Positions 35,210-48,161 are shown, counted from the first letter of the stretch. The stretch is DNA of 64,000 nt from Sindora glabra (GCA_020226215.1 CM035233.1:76575317-76639316); one strand, 5' to 3'. The notes: generated from the letters alone by a model not told the origin. Program-made: numbers and translations.

Positions 35210-38200
35210 TTCCTAAAATTAATTTTTTTCATGTATTGTTTTATTCAATTTGCAACTTATTTTATTTGAATTGCTAGCATGACCTTTAAAACTTTAATAA
35301 CAAAAATTAGAAATATTAATAAAATTTAATTATAAATATTTTTCAAACCTCCCAATATTGTCCCAACTAGAGTTTTTCTTGTGATTTGATCGGTTTAGCG
35401 AGGGAGGCCTAAATAGATAGTTAGTGGACTTAAATGGGCCACATGTTGGGCTTAGGTGTGTGAATCCTTACTTGGGAAGCTCACACTCGGCTGACCCAAT
35501 AGGTTTTCTTAGCAAAGCTAAAATAAGCTAAATTATTTGTTAAAAGAATAATGTACTTTTTTTCTTTTAGTGAATTTTTTTTTATTAAATTTTTTTAATA
35601 GAGATTTTAATGAGACATATTCTCTACAAAATAAAAATGCAAGGGGCATGTTATAAATATCAATTTATGTAAATGTCTATGAAATATTTTTTATTTATCT
35701 ATTAATTATTATAAATAAAATTTACTTAATCTCTTATTATAATCGATCAATGATAAGTACCAATTAGTAATACTTATTAAATGATGCCTTGGATTTATAT
35801 ATACTGATATTACATGAAGGATTCTACATATTTAGGAATAAGAAAAACTTCTCTTGTACTATTATATCCTCTTCATCTATTTTTCAATTATTCTACTTTT
35901 ATTTTCATAATAATTTGATAATTCTAATGTGTTTAATATTTGTTTTTTCTTCTATTGTTGCTTACCATGTATAATTAGGGATAAATTTATAAATTTTACT
36001 CAAAAATTTTTAACTTGTAAGAGTAGGTTTTGATAATTGATTAAAAATTCACTTTGATTCGTGTAAGATTAAATTGTTATCAATTTTATTTCTAATTAAA
36101 ATTTTATATTAATTTAATCTCTATAAAATTAAAAACTTTCAAATTTAAAAGTTTATATATGAGATAAAATACTAAATTATTATATAAAAAAGTTAAAATT
36201 TAAAAATTTTCAATCTTACCAGAATCAATAAAATTTATTAAAAATTAAATTTTACAAGAATTAGAATAAATTTTTAATCTTGATAGTCATAACAACGGAG
36301 GTTCTTGACTACACTTATTCTCAAATTCATCATCCGAACGTAAGCACATGTTGACCCGTAGCCAGATAAAGTGTGCGGCTGCTGAGTTCGGAGTGTGTCG
36401 TGTAGAACAAGGATTGAAGGTGGTTCACTAATGGTCTGGAATAATCATTTTTATTTGGTTGTTGATGTAATATCTGTTTTATATTTATTTATTTTTTTTG
36501 TTATATTGAATAAAAAATACATATTTATCTCTCTTATAAAATATATATTTATCAATTTTACAAAATATTTTATAGGAGAAATAAATATGTATTTAAAAAT
36601 TAAAAATATGCAAGTCCCACAAGTCTAAAGCATTCACGTTTATTGGGTCTAATTTGTGTTGTGATTGATGCTGTGATGCTAGTTGGATTCTTCAATCTAA
36701 AATTGGTCTTAATATAAAATTAATTTAAAAATTAATTTTTTTACAAATAAATACAAAAAATATAATAGCGGAAACTTCCTATACCATTAAGAGTTTGAAA
36801 GGAATGATCACGGAGAGTTTTTTTTTAATATAACATATATAATTTAAATATGTAATATGTAATTACATCTTTTAAAATATTAGGAAAATTTTTCTCATAA
36901 AATATAATATAAAGGATTGTGTATATTTTAATATTTTTTTTTTTAAAGCGCCAAAGGCAAACTTCTACCAATTCTTTTCTTTTCTTTTTTTTTAACCTTT
37001 AGGCAGATAAAATTTATTCGGTCACATGCAAGCATTTGTTTTACGAATGAGATAAATATATTTTTTAGGGGGGAGATAAATATGTATTTTTTATTCAATA
37101 TAACCAAAAAATAAAGAAAATCATAAAATATTTCTTTCAATTTTAAAGTAGTTGACTTTTATCCAATCAATTTTGAAAATTTAAAAATTACCTCCTTAAA
37201 TTGTACAAAATTTAAAATTAATACTCATTATTTGCTTAATTTATCATTCTATTAAATTATATAATTTCATATAATATTTTAAAATAATAATTATAATATT
37301 ATAATATTTTAATTTTTCTCTCTATTTTTATTTAATTAATGTGAATTAAATTAAATAGATAGATTTTTAGTTAAATAATAAAATATGAGTTACAAAATTG
37401 TATGTGCAAAATGATAAAATAAATTAACATATTATAATATTATAATTATTATTAAAAAATTTTATTAAAAAATATTTAATTTAATAAAATAATTAATTAA
37501 ATTCATAATGCATGTTGATTAATTTTAAATTTAGTAAAATTTAAGAGAATGATTTTTTAATTTTTAAAATTTAAGAAAATAAAATTCACCTACTTTAAAA
37601 TTAAAGAAAATATTTTAATTTTTTTCAAACATAAATATATAAAACATATATTACAGAAACAACTAAATAGAAATGGATAAGTAGCTTATTAATAATCCAC
37701 CTTCACCTTCAGTCCGAATTCTACCTGGCTTCGAGGCTGAACTCAGCAGCTTCTCACTTTTTTCGGCCACGTGTAAGCATATGGTTATATCTTCGGGATG
37801 AGTACATACGAGTACTCAAAGAAAACGTAACCAAGAAATCCCTTTTATTAGATGGAAAATTATTCACATAAATTTACGTGTCAAAATATTATTAATTTAA
37901 TAGTTAAGGTATTGAAACCTGAATTTGACTTTAGATGTTAAAGAATTATCTAAAAATAAATAGCAAGGTGAATGACAAATTGAAATTTTGGATGAGACAT
38001 TCGTAATTTGAACAATAAAGTTAGAACCTTAAGAAAATTGTAAATATTTAATAACCAAAATTTAGATTAAAAGTAGTCGCTTAGAAATACAATGAAAATA
38101 CATTAAATTGAATATTAATTTGACTATAAATTTACTATCAAATGAATTAAAATTTTATTCTTGTGGAAACAACTTTAGATTCTCCTCCTTTGTAAAATTG

Positions 38201-38600
38201 TGAATCAGTTTGGTTCAAATGAATTAATTATAAATGAATTCAATCTTGTTTTACTCGAGGAGTTTAAGTTTGAATATATTAATATTCACTTTAACTCAAT
38301 TCATTCACTACTCTCTTCTTTTTCATATTTAAAAAATAATTATCCCTCAAGGCCATATTTCTCCCGTAAGAGGTATAGGTTCAGCTGCCGCTCATTTCAG
38401 TTATCGAATGACACGTCTTAATTTCATCCAGCCAAGGGAGTAGAGAACCTTTTTTATTAGAAGTGGTTAAATTATTAATGTATATATATCTGAGTATAAG
38501 AATTAAATTTTAAATGCAATAAAGACGACAAGGGGAACAGAACTTTCACAGTCGAGAACAGAAACAAATAAAAACCCAGCATTACACCCCATTTCATACG
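35210..38600. other. AT-rich intergenic region with foldback repeat
   Basis: No gene is supported. The stretch holds an inverted-repeat structure at ~36300-37815 (listed separately) and otherwise simple AT-rich sequence. The part after ~38560 leads into the MBS-type pseudogene. Confidence 0.45.
36300..37815. mobile_element. Foldback element with long inverted arms
   Basis: The left arm at ~36300-36430 (catccgaacgtaagcacatg, gctgctgagttcgg, gattgaaggtgg) matches the reverse complement of ~37690-37815 (gcttacacgtgg, gctgctgagttcagc, gactgaaggtgaagg). Further in, ttatattgaataaaaaatac (~36500) is matched inverted at ~37086-37106. The ~1.5-kb unit between GC-richer arms has no coding capacity. 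Long terminal inverted repeats suggest a foldback or Mutator-like non-autonomous element. Exact ends and duplication were not determined. Confidence 0.6.
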
Positions 38601-38801
38601 AGCTTAATTTCTCTCGACATACCCCCTATTTTGGATAACTCTTTATAATCTTGATCCCTCGTCCCAATCCCCGAGGCCTCGTCTTCGTCTGGAGTTTGTG
38701 TGTCTTCGGGATTCCCCCAATTAAGATCCTCCAATTTATAATTCTATCAAGGAATAACAAGATCTTGAAAAAGAAATCTCCTTTGCACAATCTGCTCCGC
38801 C

Positions 38802-39100
38802 ATGACGGGGGAAGGCGAAACCCAAGAAGCACACGGCGAAGGAGATCGCTGTCAACCAATAGGGGCGGAGGTAAAGTGGGCCTAGCTGATCGATCGGGTC
38901 AAGAAAATGGGGGTCACTCCAAGTTTGAGTGCCCGCACTGCAAAATAACGGTTCCTGATATCAAGTCCATGCAGATTCATCACGATGCTCGGCATCCCAA
39001 GATCCCCTTTGAGGAGTCCAAGCTCATTAATCTTCATGTGGTTTATGTTGGCGACTCATCCAAGTCTCGCCCCGGTGTTCGCGGTAGCCCCAGGAAGTGA
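38802..39100 (+). pseudogene. MBS-type C2H2 zinc-finger gene with two frame breaks
   Basis: METHYLENE BLUE SENSITIVITY proteins are small zinc-finger proteins acting in singlet-oxygen signalling. From the ATG at 38802 the reading is M-T-G. After one extra G in the run 38807-38811, the next frame gives KAKPKKHTAKEIAV (38812-38853), the family's N-terminal motif. A second break at 38854-38857, where about 17 bases of the expected KVDAALT segment are missing, shifts to the frame with NRGGGKVGLADR and the finger CPHCKITVPDIKSMQIHH. This runs to PGVRGSPRK and a stop at 39098-39100. No intron is visible, and no splice sites explain the shifts. The zinc-finger frame is open back to an ATG at 38651, so a 149-residue chimeric product with a non-native N-terminus is possible. 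Position next to seipin matches Arabidopsis MBS2, so this is probably the original gene decaying in place, not a retrocopy. A sequencing error is less likely for two separate breaks. Confidence 0.8.
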
Positions 39101-40530
39101 AGCCTCATGTCAATGGAAGATGTGTTATTCTGCCTTTTCTTTTTGGCAATCTGAAACCGAACTGTCTGTATGGTTATGGCTTATGCGACGTTTTTGTTCT
39201 GTTTTTTCATGTGTGATGCTATATGAAGTGGAGCTGCACGGTTTTAGTGGAATTGAATGTTCTTTTTGGTTATTAAGGCCCTGCTGGTTGTTGTTTCCAT
39301 GATATTTATGTTTACAAACCCAGCTTCTTGTGTCGCTTGTTTCTCTATTGGTGTATTTTACTTAACTCTTTCTTCTTCTGTTTTGCACATATAAATGGAG
39401 AATAAATAAGAGTACGGATTATTTGGTTAACATACAGATTAAGACTCACTGCTTCACATGTGATAATTTCTTCTCCTGCTTGAAAATTGAAACTGCTAAC
39501 GTGAGGTTTGGCATCGACAGTTACTAACTGCAGCAAGTTCTTGATGAAATTTCCTTCCATTTAAGGTTAACATATTTTCAAATTTGCAATGGCTCAAAGT
39601 GAATTCAAACAATTCAAACCCAGTTTTCTGGTAATTGACAAACGGACTCTCTAGTTATGTCAGTTAGGCGTTTGATCAGGGTATGTGTTACTGTTGATCT
39701 TAGTGGTATTCATACTGGGTACAATATATGTATAGGCCCTACAGGTTTGCTGTGATGTATTCGTTGGTGTTGTATACTCTTTTTGCTTATTCTGTCATTG
39801 TTTCTGGGAGGGACCTTATTCTGCTTCTTAAGGTTGGCTGGCGTCAATATCATAATTCTTGGGGTATAGGGATTCTGACCGTCCTTTTATGCCTTCACAA
39901 TTTGCTTGAGCTGTGTTTTTAAGGGAGTATATTATGATACCCCCTTCTATCATATGTAAATATGTACTATTTCAAACTTAAACATCAATGATGTTCTCTG
40001 TAATGCAGGGTTATCATATAAATCTGCTTGTTACCTCTGTTGACTCAGTCTGGTTGGTCCCTAATCGAAAAGGATACAAATCAATACTTGTAAAGAGATC
40101 CCTTGAAATTGTGATATGCATAGCATATATGTCCAAAGTAAATTGCATGATTCCTATATTGTTACAGATTTCTTACATATTCTATTGTGAAACCACGGAG
40201 AAGAGAACACGACAAGAAGCAGGTAAACTAAAGAATTAATTGTTGCTCTTACGAGAGAATCAAAGAGACTTGTTTTACTAGAAGAAAGCCTTAAAACATG
40301 ACTCGACACTTGCCTCCCTCAAGAAAACATATTTGCTATTTTGTATGACAGAAAAAATCAAACGTCCATTCTTATTCTTGGTAGAACAAAAATAGAGTCA
40401 CACGCAGACAGACATGTTTCAACACTGATCATTATTACTTATGCACACATACCAATAATTAATAACGGAAAGTTAGTTTCTCACACAAGCTACTGGAGTA
40501 GAGTGCTCCAAATTTCAGGCAGAGCATACC
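39101..40530. other. Intergenic between MBS-type pseudogene and seipin
   Basis: The two flanking genes are convergent, so this stretch should contain both 3' UTRs. Open frames up to 83 codons (39728-39922, 39988-40239) have no recognised homology or splice context. No repeat element with clear ends was found. Confidence 0.4.
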
Positions 40531-41718
40531 CTAATCTAAGCACATCGATTCTGAGTCGCCAACGTCCTCGTCCTCGTTGTCTTCCTCCTCAACATCTTCT
40601 CCAGAAGACTCTGGCATGCCAACACCATACAAGAGAATACTTTTTCTCTTGTTCCTGCTTTGTTTCCATTTACTCAACAACTCAGAAACCTCATTTTCAT
40701 CTCTTAGTTCCCTGATCTGTTGTTGTTCTTCTTCACTCGTAATCTCTCTCGCTCTTCTGATCCTATTACTGCCATGACCCATGTACTCCAGAAAGATGAG
40801 TGGTCTGCAGCACACTAGTAGAATCATAAGCAGCATGACGTAGATGTACAAGGACGTCCACACATAAAATGTCCATTTCCATCTGCGAACCAATTCTTTA
40901 GCCCATGGTAAATGGGTGTGCATTACCATCTCTGCTTCATAGACCTGTGGCAGAAATGAACTTCCTGCTCCTGCTCTCGGACACAGACTTACTCTGATTT
41001 CCTTCGTTCTTTCATAGCCTTCCTTGTGCCTTAATATTTCCACATTTAGCCTCTGCGTCTCACTGCTGATTCCAAGTAAGACAGGCACCCCCATTATCAA
41101 TGTCCTTGCCAATCGAATTGGCAAGCTTCTAAATCGCAACATGCATGGCTTGCTTGACTTTCCTATCACATGTCCATTCACTGAAACCAGTTCTGCAGTC
41201 ACCTGCAATTTGAAACATGATTATATATAAAAAGTGCCCATTTTATCAGCGTAATGAAGCAATTAATCAAATACCTGAAATACCCCAACCTCCCTGTTGA
41301 AGTTGGATTCAGGCATGACAAGTAGCAAAGAAACGTGGAAAGTGTGGCCAACAGGAACACCGATGTGCTTCGGGGATTGGGGTTCATCCAAGGGAAAGAC
41401 AGCCGTAGGACGAGCATCAGTGTAATCAAAGTACAAGCCTTGTCTCACAATCACGGGTTCATCGACCCAAAGCTGAACCAGGCTCACACCCGCCAAAAGA
41501 GCAAAAACAAAAACCGAAAAGAGAAGCATGCAGACATAGGCAGCACGGAGAAAACCTAATCCCAACTTCTTCAGAAAGAGGGTGGAGGGCAATGCGGACT
41601 TAACATCGTCTTTGTTTATGGACACTAGAGACAATATTGGGTAAAACATGTCCACCTGAAACGATGTTAGTTTCTCCACCCAATTCACCAAAACAGACTC
41701 GCCTCCTTCTTCCTCCAT
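40531..41718 (-). CDS. Seipin, short SEIPIN1 type
   Basis: Two exons (41718-41275 and 41202-40531), joined at VFQ|VTAEL by a 72-base GT-AG intron, encode 371 residues. Seipin is an ER membrane protein that forms rings at ER-lipid droplet contacts and controls droplet birth and size. The layout is typical: a short cytosolic N-terminus, a first membrane span (~57-82), a luminal domain with the conserved tract HTFHVSLLLVMPESNFNREV and VSVNGHVIGKSSKPCMLRF, a second span (~259-281) and a very acidic C-terminal tail. Plants have SEIPIN1 with a short N-terminus and SEIPIN2/3 with a long one. The 56-residue lead before the first span places this with SEIPIN1. Start is the first ATG of the frame (MEEEGGES), preceded by a purine-rich leader. 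It lies beside an MBS-type gene as in Arabidopsis At5g16460/At5g16470 (from memory). Confidence 0.95.
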
Positions 41719-41849
41719 TGATTATTCTTTTAACTTCAGAGGTTGGAGAGAGAGAGAGATGCAGCGTTGCGTTGGGAAGAAGGGGAGAGATGTGGCAACA
41801 AAGCAACGCGTGTCTTGTCCAACAATTAAAACTATGATGTCGTGGCAAT

Positions 41850-43464
41850 CATGCACGTAGTGTTAAGCTGACTGACCAAAAACCGTTTTTTATTAATCTC
41901 AATTTGGTCGAATGTATATCGACTTTAAAACCTTACATTTAATTACCTAACTTTTCATAAAAATAATGAAAGAGTTAAATTAATGATTAAAATTAAGTAA
42001 AGTCTTGATCTCCAATCTCTCTTCTTCTTTGTCTTCAGAATAAATCGAATATTCTAGTTAACAATAAATTGGTACAACCGGAAAGCACGGATGGTAGAGA
42101 AAGAACACACAGAACAATCCTAGGAGGAGAAAGATTTTTTGGCAAGAAGCCAAAAAAATAAAACAAAAAATGGACGAATCCAAAAAATTAAAATAAAAAA
42201 TGGGCAAGGTAGTGAAAATAACATATATATATATATGAATGCTCTTATAAGCCATCTCGCCCACTACTTATTTTGTCCCGTAGGGACTTACATCTATTTT
42301 GAGAACCAACTGGACTATCTCAGTATCATACTTGGTTAGAGGACACTTAGCCCTGGCAGTTTAAGGAGTTTCACAAATTTGTTGCATGCTTGGCTTATTA
42401 ATTGAAATTTCATATATATATATATATATATTTGATATTACATCTTCATACCATGCTCAATTGGAAGAGAAATAAGACAATCTTAGAACTTTCAAAAATT
42501 TATTTCTACTTGATTGAACATGCTTTATTAATAACTTATTTTACTACCGTTGAATGTGTTATATGAAGTAATGCTTATATATTGTCCTACTAATTCATTG
42601 ACATTCTTTTTATGCAGGGGAATAATAACACAATGTCCATTGGTCATTTTCAAAGTACATTTTACAAGGAAAATATGAGAAGAAGAAAAATAAAAAGAAA
42701 AATCACTTCCCAAGACTCAAAGATTCAACCGATAGGATGGAAAATTTTTGAAAACACTAATTGCAACACAAGCCGATTGGCTTAAAAGATAAGATGATGA
42801 TTAACCCTCCAGCCTATAAAATGTTCTAAGGAACCAACATAATAGTTCCCTTAATATATTTCAGAGCCTAAGCAACTGTTGATATCATAAAAGCCTAAAT
42901 GACTTCATTTTGGACACCATGAAAGACTTAACAACTTCATCTTTAACATTATAAGAGCCTGAATGACTTTATCTTCAACATTATAAAAGCCCAAATTGTT
43001 GGTATATACTCTATAACTAATCATAAGATGATTATACTTGCATATATTATATTATGTTTTCTATCTATATGTAAGAACATTTCAATTGATTATTATATTT
43101 AATGTTATATCTTTATAATATAAATGATTATAAAAATTGTCCTTGAAATAATTTATATTATTTTTAAAAGTTTCCTAGTCGAGTATTATTAAGAATTAGG
43201 ATAACAATAATGCATCAAAACTAAAATAAGTGAACAGATGTATTGAATTAACCTGCCATATAAAAATGTTAAATAAATCACTAAGTGAGTGTCATAAGTA
43301 GTTTTCATAATAACCTTTAACCTAAAATCACTACATTTTCTTACATTAGGAATTGTGTATTTTAATACCATTTAATATCATCTGTAATAAGGTCAATCTA
43401 AAAGGTGATGATTAAGTATACCACGAATCATACAGAAAGATGTGAATGATTTAGATAAGATTTT
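41850..43464. other. Intergenic, partly LTR-derived
   Basis: No gene is supported. From about 42997 (ttgttggtatatactctataactaatcataag) the sequence resembles the start of a copia-type LTR and shares this opening with ~45868 (tattagtgtatatgccttaaaactaatcatatgg). An older LTR, interrupted by the solo LTR at 43465, is likely. A (TA) run lies near 42413-42430. Confidence 0.45.
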
Positions 43465-45128
43465 TGTTAGGTTTCAGATCACCATATGCAGTGAAAAATT
43501 AAAATTTTAATCCAAATTCTACCTAGAATTAATGCAAAAGGGCATAAATCAATGTTAGAGTTTTACCTTTTGTGTACTCGTGTTCTTTCTAAACAAAACC
43601 TTGAGAGAGCGAGATAAATCACAAGTCAAATGATGGCGAGAAGATACAGCGTCTCTACGATATCCACACAGAGTGAATGATGACTTCTTACCTTTTATGA
43701 ATCTGTTAGGATACATCTCTCTCTCACTAGGATTAGGATTAGTATGTTTTAAAGTGATTTTAAGATTTAATGGTAGCTAATGTGTGTTTAAGGTGCTGCC
43801 TTCAAGTTCCTTTTATAGAAGTAAGCCATACAACATTCTTAGTCCTACTAGGATAATGCTTCCAGAATCGCAAAATCACTTAACAACTATCACCTTATTC
43901 TTATAATAGAGAGAGTGAGGAGAGATAGGATTTATCTATTAATTATCTAATATTAGATAATAATATTATCTCATAATATAAATATCTAATATTAAAAATG
44001 CATATAGTTATTAAATATCAAAAAATAATATTATTTCATAATATAATTATCTAATATCCAATAACATAATTACTTGATATTACTTTAATATCAAATAATA
44101 TCACATAATATGCTATATATATCACGTGAAAATAAATTATTATTTTAATAATAATTATATGCACAAAAATAAACTCAATTAATTGGATTTTAATCCAACT
44201 AAAGCCCAATTAATTATTATCTCATTCCTACTCCTTTTGTGTAATCCTGTAAGTTCTTATTACATTAGTAATAGCCCATTTGTGAACCAAAGATAGTGAA
44301 CAATATCTACTAATACATCATTGCCACCTAAGCAGTAAAAAATATCTATGATTCAATATTCACTTAATATGTGAACAATACTTTGCAACACAGTCCACTT
44401 TATAACGATATTCAAATCAAACTAAAGGCATGGAATGCGACATCCTCATCGATGTTTAATTTATGTTTCTTAATACTGAGTAGACTAATTTAAACAAATG
44501 ATTAATATCTCATATCAATTCATTTGAACATGACTATGTATTTCTTAATCTTACTCAATCAAAGGATCTAAGGATATCACTCCTATTATGTAATAGGAAT
44601 AAAATTTCATCTACATCACTCAACATGATTTATGACCCACCCAATTAACATCCTACAACACATCCCGGTTAAAGGTGATACAAGACGACATCAAAGTGTG
44701 TGACACCTCATATAGAGAATCGTAGTGACTTCAAGTCAAATTACGTGCATTGCGGTCACATGAGAATAACTAATGACATATGATAATCCATGTAATTTTC
44801 TCATTGTGAGTCAGTCGAGTACATATGTTCACTAACAATGTACTCATGTATCGACTTGATATCACATATCTATAATTCATAACTATACTATACATGCTAA
44901 TCTTGATGTATTATTATTATCCCTTTCGTAATAATACTTGATTAGGGATATTTTAGGAATAATAAAATTATTTTAGCGATAGTTATTATATTAAGTTATA
45001 AATTATGTAAAATAATAATAAGAAAATGAAAATATAATATAATAATTGCATTGTCAGGAAATAAAATATAATAGATTGTGTATTATTACAATCATCTTCA
45101 TAATTGGCTCGTAGGATATACACCAACA
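43465..45128 (-). mobile_element. Solo LTR of a copia-type retrotransposon
   Basis: A 1664-base unit in minus orientation begins tgttggtgtatatcc (45128 downward) and ends cctaaca (43465). It is flanked by the perfect 5-base duplication ATTTT (43460-43464 and 45129-45133). Internally it has LTR-like sequence (for example ggatgttaattgggtgggtcataaatca on the element strand, ~44650-44620) and no coding capacity. Perfect duplication with a single LTR indicates recombination between two LTRs of a former full element. It sits inside an older LTR-like repeat. Confidence 0.85.
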
Positions 45129-45133
45129 ATTTT

Positions 45134-47930
45134 ATCCTACTTATATGGGAAGAGTGATATCTATGAGGCCCAAAATTGAGTGAGATTATAAAATGCATAA
45201 TTGTATTCATATGGATTAATATGTAATATTGATTCATTTATTTTAGTTAATCTATTCAAGAACAAATACATAGATTAAGCTTTGAAGAGAGTGACATATT
45301 CCATATCTCAAGTTCACTTTAGATTTACAAGGTAAAAGGAACTAAATTATATAAAACATTGGTTATATAAAGGTTATATTAAATTACTAACATTCTTATT
45401 ACTTGAGTGGTGATATTAAATACTACTCACTATCTTTGATACTAAAATAGGATTTAAGAATCACTACTAATGTAATAAGAACTTATAGAGTTACATACAA
45501 AAAACATATCAAATATTAGGGTCATAGTGTAATTATGTATTTTAGTTAGACTAAAGCTTCTAATTAAGACAAACTCAATATAATTGGGCTTCACTAAGTA
45601 ATAACATAATATGATTGGACTATACTCACAAAACATTAGATATGGGATGATTAATAACTAAAGTCGTATTTAAGCCTAGTTAATAATTAAAGCCTAATAA
45701 TCTATTTTCTTAAGATAGTTTTAGTTTGACATTGTTTATAAATTGTAGGAGAAAATACATAAATCCTCTTGAAATTTATACTAGTGTCAAATTGAATACA
45801 TTATTAGATTTTAGGGGAAAATACATAAATCCTCTTGAATTTTATACTAGTGTCAAACTAAATACATTATTAGTGTATATGCCTTAAAACTAATCATATG
45901 GATTATCATAAATTTGAATCATATTATTGTAAAAATGATTTCAATTATCATATTTATATATATATTCTATGTAATATATTTAATTATGATAATAACTCTA
46001 AAATAATTATATTTTTAAATATTCTTAATCATGTATCATTGTGCATTAGATTGTATTGATATGTTAAAACTAGCATGTATAGGGACTCATGAGATATTAA
46101 GTCTACACATCAGTACAAGTTAAAAAACTTGTGTACTAGATCAACCCACCCTAAAAACATTATATGGATTGTTATATGATTGTCACGATTGATTCTTAGT
46201 GATCATCATTAATATGGTCCTTTAACCTAAGATTGTCAAAGTTTCTTATATGTAAGTTTCCTATTTTGATACTACTCTATATCACTCATAGTTAAGTGAA
46301 TACAAAAGTAGTTTTTGGATATGCCACACATCATGCGAAATATTTATGTAACTAAGATAAAATTTATCCCTCTTATATAACATGAGTGACATATATAGGC
46401 TCCTTGATTAAGTAAGGCTAAGACAAACACATAATCATACTCAGAAAGATTGATATGTGGTGTTAATTACATTTGTTTTAGTCAATTTACTTATAAATTA
46501 AGAAACCTTAGAATTGAGTTATATGAAAATGACACTGTCCATGTCCCATGCTTAATCTAAATATTTAAGACAAAAGGCATGGTCATACTTAGAAAGATTG
46601 ATATGTGGTGTTAATTACATCAGTTTTAGTCAGTTTACTTATGAATCAAGAAACCTTAAAATTGAGTTATATGGAAATGACACGGTCCATGTCCCATACT
46701 TAATCTAAATATCTAAGACAAAAAGTTATAGATAATGATCACATGTATAGGTTCAGTTGAATCGTCGACTTTCTCATTATTTAGATAATAATGATGTGTT
46801 GCTAAATATCACTCATTGTTTATAATCGTTAATATGATTTATTATCATTGTTTATAATCATTAATATGATTTATTATCATTGTCAATATAATGAAAGCCT
46901 ATAGAGTTGCATATTTAGAACCTAGTAGATTTGAAATTAATGGATCAAATTGTGAAAATTTTATGTTATAATTATAAACTCATAATTATACATGAAATAA
47001 AGCCCAAATAGTTAAAATTTTCCATGCGCCTATTTAAATAAGCGTGTTAGGTATTAATTCATATATACTATTATTATGATTCAAGCATCCCAATAACATA
47101 AAAAATCCTAGAAGCTCTCTTTGACTATAATTCTAAAAAGAGTGTAACTAGTATTGTGAGAAAAAGGAGGAAAATTTCAATTAGTAGTCATAGGATGTTT
47201 ACTAGTGATTCATGGGTTCATATAGATAACTCAGAATTTTCAATAGAAAACAAATCAAAAAAATAAATTATTTAATTGATCATTATCTATTAAATTGAAA
47301 AAAATGGAACTTCCTGATAAGTTCTATTTTTCACGGAACATGGGAAGTTATTTACTCATCTTCTTCCAGATAAGTTCTACTTTCTATACTACTTATGATT
47401 ATAATGATAAAATTATTCTTATTAAATTTAATTAATAATAATTAAAATATATTAATTTATATTATAATAATATTAAAAATATAATAATTATTTTATTAAT
47501 ATTTAAAAAAATATTCAAAATAGAACTAAACAATTTTACCTCCCAAAAAGTCCACCTAAGAAGTTACTTCCCGTGCCAACTAGACAACTTTATAGTTAAG
47601 CAAAGAAAAATTTCGACTCCCTTAATCCTCGACTTAATTATATTGATAGATTAAAAGAAAAAAAAAAGTCATGAAGTCTGATTATGTTTTAAACATGCTG
47701 CATTTATCACAAAATGAATCTGAGCTCACTAGTAATATTCAGTACAAATCACAGATTAACATAATGAAAAAGTCTGACACGAAATATAAGAGAACGAATC
47801 AAATAAACAAACATGAGAAAGGAGGACTGAGGTCAATAAAAATAAGAATCACATAAATCAGAAATGAAGATGACGAAAAGTCAATATGAGAATGAATTAA
47901 AAAGAAATTAGATAAACAAGAGAGTTGGCA
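45134..47930. repeat. LTR-derived sequence with several tandem duplications
   Basis: No gene is supported. Direct duplications: 66-base period at 45751-45878 (gaaaatacataaatcctctt repeated), 148-base period at ~46420-46717 (agaaagattgatatgtggtg repeated) and 32-base period at ~46817-46880 (ttaatatgatttattatcat repeated). The stretch from ~45868 opens with a tattagtgtatatgcc motif like a copia-type LTR start and probably continues to ~47270. A dispersed repeat shared in inverse orientation with ~8340 lies at 47280-47520. Confidence 0.55.
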
Positions 47931-47936
47931 ACGGGG

Positions 47937-48161
47937 CTCGTCTTCAAACATGAGGCGTCGCTGGACAGCATCCATGGCGGTATCAATAGCATCTCCCATG
48001 GCAGCGGAGTGAGTAGAGAGAGACACCCCCCACTTCAAGAGAGGTAGAGTGCTGAGTGAAAAGAAAACGGGATCTGATCTGAGTGAGAGAGGGTGACGAG
48101 ATACAGACTCTGCTGCCGGGGCTATATTAAACAGCCAGCGGTGACCCAGCTTCAGCGACAT
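47937..48161 (-). pseudogene. Isopentenyl-diphosphate delta-isomerase, first exon remnant
   Basis: The enzyme interconverts IPP and DMAPP, the building blocks of isoprenoids, in plastids, mitochondria and peroxisomes. The minus-strand frame from 48161 gives a Ser/Leu-rich N-terminus that fits an organelle-targeting peptide, then MGDAIDTAMDAVQRRLMFED, the conserved start of the plant core protein. At GACGAG (47942-47937) similarity stops. The next residues should be CILVDE, but the frame runs into unrelated sequence and no GT donor follows directly. The Nudix domain, including the TNTCCSHP region, was not found in the AT-rich LTR debris downstream. The break coincides with a likely exon end, so a distant second exon cannot be fully excluded. 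A complete gene within this window can be excluded. In Arabidopsis IPP1 (At5g16440) lies close to seipin1, matching the order here. Confidence 0.75.

Noticed and set aside
39728..40239. Two hydrophobic plus-strand frames (64 and 83 codons)
   Set aside because: No recognised homology, no splice context joining them, and they lie where 3' UTRs of convergent genes are expected.
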